Positions 23,189 to 36,049 of a DNA stretch of 64,000 nt are shown in pieces. Under the pieces are notes generated by a model, which saw only the letters and a program-made list of their open reading frames with translations, was not told the origin of the DNA and did not search any database. The DNA is from Helicoverpa zea (lineage: Eukaryota > Arthropoda > Insecta > Lepidoptera > Noctuidae), in the NCBI RefSeq assembly GCF_022581195.2, contig NC_061469.1:10410501-10474500 (forward strand), read 5' to 3'. Numbering within the stretch: the first letter of the stretch is position 1; each line of letters opens with the position of its first letter. The position numbers were made by a program, and so were the translations under genes.

Positions 23189-23550
23189 CTCGTTGGTCTA
23201 GCTGTCGCAAGTGCGGCTGCTGAGCACGAGGTCTCGAGTTCGATTCCCGAGTCGGGCCGAAATCGCTTTGTGGGTTTTAGAAGACTTTCACATAGCAGCC
23301 CGGAGCCTGGAAGGTGGTGATTGATACACCCGTGCATCGGAGAGCACGTAAATGTCGGTCCTGCGCCTGATCTCTTTCCGGTCGTGTCGGATTGCCGTCC
23401 CATCGGGCTATGAGAGTTAAGGAATAGTGAGTGCACCTGTGTCTGCGCAAATGCTCGTGCACTATAATATGTCCTGCGCAGTTGGCTAATCTCCTTACAT
23501 GAGAACAGTCGCCGTAGCCGATAATCGGCTAGGAGAACATCATCATCATC
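23189..23550 (+). mobile_element. tRNA-derived SINE with 9-bp target duplication
   Basis: The 362-bp element starts CTCGTTGGTCTAGCTGTCGC, an A-box-like start. It has a tRNA-like B box (GAGTTCGATTCCC near 23235-23247), a unique body and a (CAT)n tail. AGATACTGT directly precedes it (23180-23188) and directly follows it (23551-23559), a clear retroposition duplication. RNA polymerase III would transcribe it from the internal A and B boxes, and mobilisation would need a partner LINE. It is not a functional tRNA gene because the cloverleaf is not kept. Confidence 0.88.
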
Positions 23551-23559
23551 AGATACTGT

Positions 23560-25430
23560 AATAAAATAACAACATACATATTTGATGACATCTGTCAGAT
23601 AGTTCCATCTATGATCACAACACAATGTACCACCAGCCTTAGCTTAGTCACACGTTAACTGCCGAAGCGAATGGACCTCTAAAGACGAGTTCACGTAAAT
23701 ATTTCGCGTACATTGCCATTTTGGCACAGATGCTATTTAGATATGCTAGTAGTAATGGCGCAATGTATAAGATCTTTAAAAGCGATGGTAACAAAATTGG
23801 TAATGGGTCCAGGACCGCTCGCTGAGAACGCCCGTGTCTAAATGTGTACAAAAATATTTTTTACTGTTCATTTGCAACTATTTTGATCTATGTACGTAGT
23901 TTTGTACATTTTTCTGTTTGGCCAGTATGAATTTACCTTCACGCTTTTGTTTAACTAGCTATTTCGTAGCTTTTTATGTCTAGCACAATAAAGCGATTCG
24001 AAGATCTAGCAGATTTTATTGTCTCGTCTTAAATAACAAAAACCCACTTTTTCTAACATGATTGTTGCTCTAAACTCCAAAATCGATATAAACAAAAAGC
24101 ACAATCGATTTCTAAATCAGAATTCAGAATATTTCGAATAACAATATGAACTGACCCTAATTCCCGATTTCTAGTCATTCATAGTTTCCCACAACTCCAA
24201 ACATTCGTTACGTTGTTTTTCACATAAACAAACATCTTTTAACTGTCCGTTTTACGAGAAAAACTGTTGACGAGAACGTAAACAATAGCACTGAATTAAA
24301 TTGATCGCTCGATTGGATTTAATCGAGTCGGAAGCTATCGATTATCGGCTATTGCCATGTTCATTCACGGTGATATGAAAGTGGTCGGTTTCTGATAGTT
24401 TCTAAACACATTTTGATGGGAAATGTTTTGTTTTGGTAACTACTAACTTTGTGAATTTCTGTTTAAAGAGATTCGTCATAGATCTTTTGCTTTTTATCGA
24501 AGTATTTTTTCGATAGCCTTCACTATAACACAGTCTTATATTTCAGCTCCTTGCATCTACGTATGCATCTTACAAGCTACCTCTATGTACACCGATGCTC
24601 ATTATTTTGAAGTACTTCCCTCCCCCGAGCGGGTTCTAAATTTCAAATATTCAAGTACGCTGCGTTAATTGCTGCTGCCATTCTGAAAGGTCCCCTATGT
24701 GCTTAGGGTGCGTTCGCAAACCTTATGTACCTATGTCTCCCCTGCCGCGTGATCACAGACCTCATATATATCATATAAAACCTTCATAGACTGCGAAACG
24801 TTAGACGTGCAAGGAAATGAAAAGTTAACATGTTAGCCTATGGTCATTATCCTTCGTTACCGTAGCTGTAAAGTTAACTGAAATATAGGTTACGGTGATA
24901 TAATGACGTGAGTCCGACATTTGAAACAGATATACTCGTATTATTGAATACTGTCTCATATAATAACACTGAAACGCAAATTGAAAAAAAAAAAACTGAA
25001 AAAAAAAACCTTTGTACTAATCTCTTTATAAACCGTATCATAACATTGAGTGGACATAAATCTCAAAGTTCAAAACTAGTTTTTTTCTTAACTTCGGAAT
25101 AGTAAGTAATAATATTGCTATTCTGAAAAATAGATGAATAAAAGCGGTTTCAAGGCAGTTGCGGACGTCACTAAATTGCCTACACTGCTGTGAACGGAGA
25201 TATTTACAAAATGTTACATTGAAATTCCGGATACAATCGTATACTACATTTGCAACACTTCAAAGACACATGATAAAAGAATTAACAATGAATGTGTTCA
25301 GCATGAAATATTATGATTTTGTTCGTTTGAATTGCGCTTGCGACACAATGATTTCAGAACTTCCACTTTGTTTTCTGCTAGATTATAGATATGTAACGAC
25401 GATTGACGGGTAAACTGTATTTTGCAAATC
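23560..25430. other. Intron segment, nothing recognised
   Basis: AT-rich. No supported gene or repeat. Confidence 0.4.
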
Positions 25431-25500
25431 GATGGGGTCTTTGGGCCCAAAGGCTCTATGTTGAGCAGTGGACATCTTATGGCTGAGAAAATTGTGTAAC
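25431..25500. mobile_element. LINE-tail fragment
   Basis: GATGGGGTCTTTGGGCCCAA followed by GAGCAGTGGACATCTTATGG resembles the common lepidopteran LINE 3' motif 'cagcagtggacatcttatgg'. It is a short degraded remnant. Confidence 0.4.
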
Positions 25501-28500
25501 TATCTATACATATGTATAATATAATAGGTCGAAAAGATTTTCTCTAAATTACTCACCGTAGTTTTACCAACAAACTACTTACTTACCTAACCTCAAAGAA
25601 CATAAAAATAAATAAGAAAAGTCCCGTCTACGCAATTTCCAGGCTCTTTGCTGAAACTAGAGTGCTTTCAATCTACATAACGCTGTGCATGAAAGTTTTA
25701 AGTTACTCATCTTTTGTTCAATCTCCCCTAGTCCGCTTTACATACCTCTGACGCCTCACTCTAACTTACTTTTTCAGCTTTTATTTTCACGAGAATGGAA
25801 ACTGCAGAAAACTAAAGAGGTTTCATTTCTATATTCTGTATTTAATACTCTACTTTTAAAAGAAACTTAAAAAAAAAGTATCATAAACAATTTTTCAAGT
25901 GTTCCATATTCAAATCATTGTTATAAATCAAACAAATCATAGCATAAAAAGATTGGTCGCCGAGGTTAAGCCCGCAGCTATAATTTCTTCATAACGAAGC
26001 CGATGATATTTGTGTGTTCCCGCCAAAAATAAGCGGCCATTACTTTAGAGACACGTTTGACAGAACTGGACCGAGCGGGTTTTGTTTTTGGCAACGACGC
26101 AGCATGCCAAGAGTTTACGTCCTATATTTTTTTCTTTTAATTTGAGTGACTTACAAATTGAATAACATGTATGTTATAGAGAATGAATTAGTTTACAGTC
26201 ACATTCAATTAAATAGTTGCTCCTGTTCACCTTATTTCAGAATATTCTATTTTGTCAAAAACTTGAGATCTCTGTTGATCTTCTGTATTTCAGTAATTAA
26301 ATCTTTATTTTTTCTGACTACTATATCTAAACTGTATTAACGTTTGTATCCTTTTATTTTCAGGTAAATATGACACGAGAAAATCACTCTACATTACATA
26401 GTTACGTAAGTAAGAAATAGAATAAGCGAATTGTTTTTTTTGGAACACTGGGTTTTTCACCACAAGTCCAGATGTTAACCGGGAAATATTTCAGGCGACG
26501 TGATTGGTCGAGGAGACTGAATTAGAACCGACACTAACAAACTGTTTCATTACCAAAATATACTCGTGGAGCTATAATTTTGAAAGAATATCTTTTTCCT
26601 TCTAATTACTTACGCAAATTTTGTAATTTCGAGTCCATCTTAAACTTGATTTTACGTCAGTCGTTCTAAGAAGTTAGTTAAAATGAGATAATTACTGTAG
26701 CAACATTTTTTGAGCTAGACAAAAAGTAATTAATTGGGTTGTTAGGAAAACTTTATGACTGTATTACGGCGTTTTTTGTGTTTGTTGAACAGTTTTTTTT
26801 TTGTTTCGTAAGTCAAGATTTTTATGGCGTAGAAATAATGTTTTTACTTTTGAGCTCTAAAAAATCTGCCAAAATTGTATATAATTTGCGTTAATTATAG
26901 TATTTTTTTCCCGTCTTCACCTAATGTGTATTACTAAACTTTATTGTTGGAAATGTACGTAGATAACATGAGAAATTTTTGTCTTATACATGGTGCTGGA
27001 CTTCTCAGAAAACAGTCAGACCTAAATCTCCATACATATTATTATTGATGTAAACAAAAATCGCACTAGATTTTATGAAAACATGGCTTTCTGGGAATTT
27101 GACATGGTTTTGTCTGAAATAATACTAGAAGATTCTAAGAAAGCTGCGTAATGTTTTCAGTGTGATAAAATATTTTTAGCGCAAAAATCTTCTGTTTACA
27201 TTTTGATCACACACGCTGTTTTTTTTTAATATTTTGTTTATTAAGTATAGCAACATCATCAATGTAAAATTTAACAAGGTTCGATGAACATTTCTAGGAA
27301 CGTCAATATGTCTTATCAAATAAATATCTTGGCTGAACGCAACATGCCAGTTTCCACGTAGGTACCGCTCGCGAATTAGATTTCTATCTTCGAATTTCCA
27401 TATCGATTTTAATATCGAATGACGTTCCCTACCGTGAGCTTAGTAGAAGTACATTCTACGTCATAGGTACATGCAGCATAGCATTGTTTTCGTCCAAAAA
27501 CGTATCATTATCCAACATCAAATCAAGCATATGGTTAATGCGTGTAATGTCGTAACGCCTACGGTGTATGGGGAAGCAAAAAGTTGTATAATGCATGTTC
27601 CGTGTTGGACATAGGCGGCGGCGCGGCGTCTTGCGTCACGTCGTGAAATCAATGATGGGCAGACCCAGTTGTAAAGTTGACCTTGGTCCGCGCTTGCCGA
27701 CCGCCAACTGGCGACTGCCTCGCCACCTCGAAGGTCTACTGCTGACGAATTCGGTGGCATTCCGTTTTTGAAATTTGAATGCTTTGTGTTTATTTTGCAA
27801 TTAAAGTCTGCCATGTGTAGACGTCTGTCGTATGCTGTATGATTTACTTTTACGTTTACTTAAGCGTGTCTGTTCTTTAATAGTTTTAATTGTCACGTGG
27901 CCATAAATCAAATGTTGTGAATGTAGCCGAGTAGGGACAGGGAAGGCTAATAGAAATCGTGTGACATTCACGTTTCTACGAGCACGATCAATAGATACGA
28001 TGCTATGAAATGTTATTGCGACTCTAGTATAGCGGTATTAGTACATTTACCATTTAAAAACTGATGTAGAGCGATATGGCCACGTAGCTCGTGGTGCGCA
28101 GGATGCGATCCGCATCGACAGCTAACTTCTCGCTGATTTCCTGAGCATGTACTTGTGTATTGCAACTATGACAAATTGTTCAAAACTGTAGCTAGATATC
28201 ATGTTCCTCGGTCGTACGGTCGTACCTTGTTTGTAAAGGTCCTAATCGTTAAGTAGAGAAAATAGGATCTCCATTCTACCGTGCTAGCTGTCGGTAAAGT
28301 GGGAACTTTCATTTATTTTTATAACTTGAAACGCAAAATGATACGTTGGTACGTATCATTTAACTATCTAATCTAAATCTTCGTAAAACTCACTACTTTA
28401 TTAAATTAATTAGTGTTTACGATTTGATCGAAATTCTATTTGTTTAAAAAGAAGCTAAACGTGCTTGGCAAGTTTTTGCATTAAAGTAGGGGCATTAACA

Positions 28501-28629
28501 TTTCGAAATGACCATTAAGAGCGAACAGATACATTGGGTACGCATAGTCATAAAAAGAAATGAAATCCAAAACGGACGCGCGGCGACCTCGCTTCGACTC
28601 GTAAACACCAAAAAAGTGTAAATGGAAAA
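25501..28629. other. Intron segment, nothing recognised
   Basis: Mostly AT-rich. A small perfect hairpin lies at 28336-28361 (11-bp stem AAATGATACGT, loop TGGT). A moderately GC-rich patch lies at 27600-27730. No coding frame has a known domain. Confidence 0.4.
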
Positions 28630-28990
28630 CAATAAAGGTGTCTGTGAAGGCGACGTGAGCGTTGGCGGCGGCGGTGTCGGCGACTTGCCGTGCGGTGCGG
28701 CTGCGGGCCGAGAGCGTCGCGCGCGCCACAATAAACCCGGCCGGCGAATGCGTGACCGTGGGCGGTCAACGCATTAATATGTGCGCGCGGTCACGGGGTC
28801 GGCGCACCGGGTTTCAGAACGCACGCCGCGCCGAAGAGCGTTTGAATTTCAAAATGGCGACGCGCGATGGCGGCACGTACCGCGGATTTTATGCGTCTAC
28901 TATAATTTTGTGTAATTTATATTCGATACGCCGGCGGCTGCTAGATAGCGTTTCTATTGAAGTGTAGACGCGATCGCGCTGTGTCCGGGT
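28630..28990. promoter_or_regulatory. CpG-dense intronic island
   Basis: About 360 bp are rich in CpG within AT-rich intron. It includes AAAATGGCGACG and GATGGCGGC, which match YY1/Pleiohomeotic-like cores. It could be an enhancer, a Polycomb-type element or an unrecognised promoter. Frames across it on both strands look like composition artefacts. Confidence 0.3.
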
Positions 28991-29069
28991 ACACGAGCTG
29001 AATATTGATCGCGAGGCGGCAGGATGCGTTCGCAAGCTGGCTACTGCATACATGCATCGCTGATTGACT

Positions 29070-29125
29070 CTGTTTATTTTCAAACAATGTGCATACGTGT
29101 GAAGACAATGTTTGAAAATAAACAG
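29070..29125. repeat. Precursor-miRNA-like hairpin
   Basis: Arms 29070-29090 (CTGTTTATTTTCAAACAATG...) and 29105-29125 pair over 21 bp with one mismatch, around a 14-nt loop. The size and near-perfect stem resemble a microRNA precursor, though the outer flanks pair poorly. I do not recognise a known mature miRNA. It could be a fold-back repeat. Confidence 0.75.
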
Positions 29126-30539
29126 ACGTGAGAGATACTTTTGAATATCAATTGATACACTCAACATTCTGAATATTTTGTCAGAAATGTTTATGTAGTG
29201 TTTAAGTCCCAAACTGATCTGGTAAGCTAAAATATTCGGAGAGCGACAGCCGAGTATATATGAGTATACATAATACTTGCAGGTCAATAACTCGACCAAA
29301 CTCCAAAAAACTTATTTCAATATTTTTTGAGATAACAGTCGTAAATCATGAATGGGGCTGTTCTGTCAGTTCTTTTAAATTTCCATTTGAATATGATGAA
29401 ATATGCACCCTCATAGAGTTTATTCTAGGATTAAATAAAACTGACCGCACGCGCAGTAACAACGCCTAAAACTCCTCTTACGAATTACTTAAGCACTCTT
29501 GTTTCAAAATATCTATTACGTATTATTACTTCCTAGCTGAAGACACTTCAGTATGTCATACGTTACCTTACATAATATGACATCTACATAAACTTAATGG
29601 TGTTTTACTGAACTCAAGTGTTTTGCAAATGTCTGTATGTGCGCAAGTGACGCTAATCTTGTCAGACAGATAGTGTAAACTCATCGACCTTCGCTATTAT
29701 CTGATAGCAGAGCATTTTGGTGCATTTTGGCAAGATAGCAATGTCCTTGCATTTAACATTTATGGTCTTTTTTCTTTGGTTTTATTTGAACTTATTGAAT
29801 TTGGTCAACCAAAAAATTCAAAAGGTAAATGAGGAATTAAACAAAAAGGCTGAATACTGCTGCCATATTACGTAACAGATACTAAATCTTTTTTCATTGA
29901 ACGTAAGAAATTATGGATAGTTGGCGTTCTTTGGGGGAGGCCTACGTTCAGCATTGGACGGCGATTGGTTGATACAATGACGTCACGAAATCAGCAGTCA
30001 ATTGTTTATAAGTTGTTCGCTAATGTTACGAACAAATGTTTCTCTTTATCAGTCAGTCACCTCTAGGTAAGCCAGAACTGGTCTAAATTAACAGTGCTTC
30101 AGATGTCATCAACCTTCAAAGGTGGCTTTAACCTTCAAATACCTACATACGTAAAGTGATAATATTTTGATATGCACTTAATGCACCTCGTTAAAAATCA
30201 ATAACAGGCAGGTACTCATTATTTTTTGAAAATGTCAGTAGAAGCCAGGTGAAATAGCTAGTGTTACAAAAAGATCCATATTTAATAAACGACATTAATT
30301 AACTTTCATTTCAGAGAATTTTCTTAATTCCCTTCACTAACAATACCTTTCTTCCTGTATTTTGGGAATTATAAAATTAATAATTATAATCCATTAGGTT
30401 ATTTCTGCTAAATTCGTTAATTAACAATATGGAATTTATTGCTTAAGGTAAAAATCTGATTATAAGAAGATAAGCAAAGTTTATTTTATTTCAAAGAGAA
30501 GCAACTTTTAAATGGATTTACATAGATAAATAACATTTT
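29126..30539. other. Intron segment with a LINE-tail fragment
   Basis: Mostly featureless AT-rich sequence. Around 29930-29975, GGGGGAGGCCTACGTTCAGC followed by ATTGGACGGCGATTGGTTGA resembles a lepidopteran LINE tail. Confidence 0.4.
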
Positions 30540-30608
30540 ACCTTCATCATCATCATCATCATCAGCCTATCGCAGTCCACTGCTGGACATAGGCCTCTCC
30601 AAGACATT
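30540..30608 (-). mobile_element. LINE 3' tail with CAT repeats
   Basis: (CATCAT)n is followed by CAGCCTATCGCAGTCCACTG and CTGGACATAGGCCTCTCCAA, a very widespread lepidopteran LINE end. I read the orientation from the terminal trinucleotide array lying at the left end. Confidence 0.65.
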
Positions 30609-32394
30609 TTACCTTATTGCTTTAAAATTCATGGACACACAAATTAATTGAAATATATTATTATCACTAAGTGTTGGCTTCTGTTTCCTCTTGTAGATAA
30701 CGTTATTTGAAGTATGTGAATACCCATAATTGACAAGCACTTCATCATAATAGGTTCAGCTATCTGATGATGACAATCATTATACGGATTATATTTTTTT
30801 TTTTGTTAGGCTCGTTGGTAAGGAAAGCGCCATCTAATAATACACGTAGCTAACGTGGTAGTTCTGAAGAAAATGGAAGGTGAACTTCGAAATGAAAATA
30901 TAATTAGTTTGCAGTTACATTAAAGTTGAAAGAGCTTTGTGCTCTAATGTCAAAGAGTTGTAGTAGTTTAAGATAATTGAGATGAGACTTTCTTTTTGAG
31001 TTTTTGGTGACATTATTAAAGAAATGTTTGAGATATAAAAATATAATAAGACACCATCAGGGTCTCTTCAGGTTCACCTATCCTAATTCGTATTTTTATG
31101 AAGACCAATATTGATAGTCGAGTGTTTTAAAAAGGGAATATAATTTCGGTATTTTACTTAAAAGTATAGTCAATATTCTAGAACTCTGACAATTTTAATT
31201 ACTAAATTACTTCGCTCGATAAAGTAGACAAATTGCCTCGATTTGTATAAACGTTATCACCATTTATACAGTATTTTATATACTGTGCTATTTACTGTAT
31301 ATCGTTCCCGTTGACTTATCATATTTATTGTACAAGTTATAATTACGTACCTTGTTTACATTAGATATTGTGCTATTAATTAGTATAATTAATTTGTTGC
31401 GAGAAAATTTATTGAAATGCGCAATAATATTTTACCGTCTAACATTGGTAGATAGGCTTAGTTCTTAAGAGTACCGGCACTAATTGAATATAAAGTACAT
31501 TAATATTAATAAATTCTCCTGTCGTTTCGTGTATCGTGTTCCTAAGCTACCTAAATATTTGCGAGAGTAGGCCTTTCAGAAGTTTTATCGCTTGAAAGTT
31601 GAGAGCACACTTAAGGGTCTGTAGTTTCCAAAATGTTGGTTGAATATCCTAATAGAACAACTGTAATACGTGGCAGTAAGTCATATCTCTGCTTCATATT
31701 TTATTCTGCTCGTATTTGGTGTATTCGCATCTTACTGGTCACAACACCCATAATCTGGTTCTAGCTGGAAACCAAAACAAGTCTTATCTCACAGTTTCAT
31801 ACATATACACTCATACAGGTTACAAATTAATACAATACAGTGATGTACTTGCAAAAAATTAAGGTATATGTGTCCCTTCTGCATCTTTTGTGTGTCTGTA
31901 GATATAATAGTGTGTGCACAATACGCATGCGCATACGCACTCAGGGTTCAATAGCCTGCGCGCGCGCCGACCTACGACCCGCGTATCTCGCCCCAATAAC
32001 ACCCTGATACAGAAGATGGAATGTTCTGCTCTATATGAACGGATATAATGCCAATTTGTCGATTGTAGAAGAAATCATTTAAATGTTTAGATATTGGTAA
32101 TCTATTTTGGAATAACAAACTCGCGATGGCATTTAATTCCTCTTTTTGTAACGGACGTATTTAATCAAAAGGCATTTACATAAATTACGAAATGTCAATG
32201 TAAGAATTAAAACATTACGTACACATTTCAATAAACACTTCGGAAAGACTCATGCTGTTATCTCTATCTCGGCCACATAAAATTCCCCACAATTTAAAAA
32301 ATAATAATTTCACAACAATACGTAAATACACACAAATGTAAAATTTCACAACAAATTAAAAAGTCACATTAGATAGTTTACGCTACATCCTTTT
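30609..32394. other. Intron segment, nothing recognised
   Basis: AT-rich. A short CpG-rich, alternating purine/pyrimidine stretch occurs at 31925-31995 (GCGCATACGCAC, CGCGCGCGCC). Confidence 0.4.
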
Positions 32395-32560
32395 TATCGT
32401 CCTGCTGCTGGGCACAGTCCTCCTCTCACACGGAGAAGGGTTGAGCATTAATCACCACGCTTGCTCAATGCGGGTTAGTGATTTCAAACTTTATAGTCCA
32501 GGTTTCCTCAAGATGTTTGCCTTCACCTTTTTATCAGCAATTGGTGTCTAATATATACTC
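32395..32560. mobile_element. Retroelement fragment
   Basis: CTGCTGCTGGGCACAGTCCT, ACACGGAGAAGGGTTGAGCA and TCAATGCGGGTTAGTGATTT together match a repeat module I recognise as common in moths. Its borders and any target duplication are uncertain. Confidence 0.55.
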
Positions 32561-32868
32561 AGATAGTTTATCGTCTTAAAAAAATAAAGCAATTAAGATA
32601 TAGCACTGCTCTGTCAGGTTTGTAGCTCTATGGCAGGTTCCAGGATAAATCTGTACACCGGCTGTTCTTATTGCCTGCTATTCGCAGTACCCTTAATTCC
32701 ACTTGACATTTCTCCCGCCTCGTTTTACCGACGCCAGCTATTTTAGTCTTACGCACTTTCTTCCTTTAGTGTTCAACGGTTATTTACTTTTCATATTCCA
32801 TTTGACCACTACTTGTTTTTTATTCGCGGTCCGAGGGAACTATTTCCCTCACCTGTGTAAAAAGTTGC

Positions 32869-33420
32869 CTAAAGCTAAGCGTCCACTTGTCGATATCGTA
32901 CGCAACGGACGCATCGTACAAAACGGATAAATATTTCGCAGTGCGTCCACTGTATCGGCAGCGTTCGGGTGAATACCACAGCATACGAATTGACGATGCC
33001 AGTTCATTCGGATTTTCATAGTGAACGCACGTGTGGACTCCTGTGAGAATGGAGGAAAGCGATGAAGAATAATTTGTCGTTGTAGCTTGTTTGTTAGCAG
33101 AAGAGGAAGATTTGGAAAAAAAAAACAATAAAAGAAAACATAGTATCTGGGTACACAACATATTCAAGAAGAGATCGGAACATGCAGAGCGAGCGCGCGG
33201 ACTGCGTCCACTGGTCGGCATCGGCATTACGTATGACGTCATCGGCAGGCATCGCAAAAGTTGCCTCTCGGAGCATAGGTGTCGGCATTGTCGATGTCCG
33301 ATGCGTACGTTGCGGACAGGTGGACGCACTTGTTTGAGTTTCTATATAAATGATACTACGATCCGTTGCGTGCGATACGTCCGTTGCGTACGATACCGAC
33401 AAGTGGACGCTTAGCTTTAG
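32869..33420. mobile_element. Harbinger-derived MITE carrying a transposase N-terminal remnant
   Basis: The ends share an inverted repeat of over 40 bp with about one mismatch (left starts CTAAAGCTAAGCGTCCACTT, right ends AAGTGGACGCTTAGCTTTAG). The true termini could lie a few bases inside, since TA or TAA/TTA flank them. Inside, on +, a short frame from about 33091 reads EEEDLEKKNNKRKHSIWVHN followed by IFKKRSEHAE. This is the basic segment with a W-V-H core typical of the start of PIF/Harbinger transposases. It is therefore a deletion derivative of a longer Harbinger element, different from the one at 492-3643, whose TIRs do not match. Confidence 0.7.
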
Positions 33421-35601
33421 TCCTTTCTCAGGCTATGGGCTATCATTGTGTGTCTCGAACATCCTAAACAACAAAGTTACTTTCGCATTTATAATGTTAT
33501 AGTTAGGATGTTTGTTTCAATTTTAACTTTTCATGTACAAATATTAGGTTCTAAACCATTTTCAAGAAGGGTCAAAAGAATTTTCAAGCAGACATTTTTG
33601 AAATCTTTCTCTTTGTTCCCCACAAAGTTAAATATTGACTTCTAGCGCTATTTTTATTTTTTGTAGAAAAATCTGAGCAACTATTTCCATGCAAACTGTG
33701 TGGCGTCTTCGCTGTCGCAGTCATTTGTCACTATCCTCCATTTTGTCTGACAATGTATTTTTGGACCTTTCACATGTTCGCAGAGTCGAACAACTGTGCG
33801 CAGTTCTGCTATTTCAAAAGCGTTCTGACAGTTCTTGGTATCGCCTGCACCTGACCTGTACTTAACAAGCTGTTAATTTAAACTGCCGTTTAAGAATACA
33901 GCTGTAACTAAAATGCAACATCTTCAGTCTAAAAATAAACCGAGATTACGGAACCGTGAAATCGTACCTCGATAACTCGAATGTAAATGATGTGTTATAT
34001 TATTGGTTCTTGAGTCATACGGCTGTTACTGACTGCGTTTAAAGTCTGCAATAATGCACAAATATTGACAGTTTGATAGCCCATTGCTTGGGCTCTTACC
34101 AATGTTATGCAACTGGGAATGCGAGGCGAACTCACGTTTATGTTATGACTGCAATGAAATATTTGTTAGTAATGCTATCAATAAATATTGTGAGGAAGAA
34201 CATTAATGTCGTAAACATAGGCTTGTATTGGTTTTCTGTTTTATAACTCTCGATATCTTTAGTGAGGGGCCTTTATTCAATAGCTAGCTAACTAATAAAC
34301 TAGATTAGACAACAGATCTCTCATGAAAGAGATTTCTTCAGAGTAGGACCAGGAATAATTTCGAAAGCATTACCATCGAAGTGAGAGAGCAAAGCCTTAG
34401 TAGTAGCTAGCGCATACCAACTTAAACTTCAATTACCCTAACAGCTGAATCGCAAATTTAACTTATTCACGTCACAAGTGTTCAAGTTAGCGTTGATCCT
34501 AATTAGAAGGCACAGTACTCCATGTTGTATGTTTGTCCGTTTATGAGACGTCACTAAATCAAGTCGTATTCTACTCCGTTTGCATAACGAGACGGTTAAT
34601 TTCATTCGTTTGTGTTCTAAGCTAAGTCGATGTAGTTACTGCTGAACTTCTACTGTTACAGTTACTGTCTTTTGCGGGTTCAGCGGAGTTCAAGATGAAT
34701 CTGTCAATGTTTTCAATACATAAAATTTAATTTACCCATATTTTCCTGCTATTGTAAGTGATAAATATTTCTTCAAATATTAAAAACATTGACGATTTTT
34801 TAACATTTACACTATCACTATCGCGACATTATGACCTTATACCCATTAAAGGATTTAGTCCTACCGTTTCACAAAAACGATAGCTCATCGTTTACTTGTT
34901 TTTAAAGGCCATTTAATTAGGGTTCACTTGCACTGCTCATAAACGTACAAGTTTTATAATTGTGTGACATAATGTGAGTGTGTGCGGTCCTCTGGGGTCG
35001 CTACCCGCTGTCTTGGCAAGAAGCCAGCTGCTCACACTAGTATTATTACAAATGCACGCATTCACCACGCTATCTATGCAGGCCATATAACCCCTAACAC
35101 AAGGACATAAGGATCCTATCCCCTTTGGACAAACTACAGATAAAAAATTGCAGCTCAAAAGGTAATGGATGAACGGCAGGTGATTTCAAATAAAACCATT
35201 TGTTATATTCGCGTATTATTTCGTTTTGCAAGTCTTAGTGTACTGTTTTAGATCAAAGTGTGATGTTCGGTTTGTGAAGCGATTATGGTGAATTATGAAA
35301 TGTCAGGCGACTGTCTGTGGTGATGCGTTCTGTGTTACGCAGAAATAGCTCGGTGATTTCATTTCACTTGTACGATCAGCAGATAATTGGAGAAGTATAA
35401 AATTTTATTACCATTTAGGAAGGTACATATGTTTAAGATCATGTAAGTGGTATTTAGTTAATCGTTTTTGACGGCCATGAGCCAATGTGTGTGGTTTACT
35501 TTGATTGCATTATTGCAATATGCAGTTGCATCATGACTAGGCAAAGTGACGAATAAGTGTAACGTTTATTAAATGACAACTAGGTATGCGGTCGTATCAT
35601 C
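33421..35601. other. Intron segment, nothing recognised
   Basis: AT-rich with no supported gene or repeat. Confidence 0.4.
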
Positions 35602-36041
35602 AATGAGGGTTTTCTAAAATGGCGTCCACCAGGTGGCAGCACCGAGTCGTCAGGTCCAGGTAACTGTCAAAGTGCTTATCTTTACTATGAATAGTGAACG
35701 ATTTTAGTGTTTTTTTTTTTTTATAATTAAAGCACTGCATTATTGTTTTACTATTGAGGTTGAGTAAATAAAAAAAACTAAATCATATTGTGTTAACAAA
35801 TTTTTCAACAAGCTTTTCCTTAGTACCAGTGACTTTTGCACCCTCTCTCTTAGCTCAATTTTTAGTTCGGAAACCTTATTCTGACCGTAGTCCATAATAA
35901 AATCAATAACACTTCCAATATAACAGAATTTCAATAAACAATAAGTTCGGACCCTACAATTCCATACTATTTGACAGCTGTTTGGACCTGACGCATACGA
36001 AGCGCCGCCTGGCGGCAGAAAAAGTATCGAAAACCCTCATT
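35602..36041. mobile_element. MITE-like element with imperfect ~75-bp inverted repeats
   Basis: The left end AATGAGGGTTTTC... and right end ...GAAAACCCTCATT are inverted copies. The similarity runs inwards through CAGG(T/C)GGC, GTCAGGTCC and CTGTCAAA on both arms. The 440-bp total and lack of a coding frame fit a non-autonomous DNA element. The target duplication is unclear (AT is possible), so the superfamily is not assigned. Confidence 0.6.
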
Positions 36042-36049
36042 ATTACAGA

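Noticed and set aside
23189..23262. A tRNA gene
   Set aside because: Only the internal promoter boxes resemble a tRNA. The body, CAT tail and target duplications show it is a SINE.
32820..33402. Minus-strand frames over the Harbinger MITE
   Set aside because: They are read opposite the transposase remnant and its inverted repeats. No family similarity is recognised.
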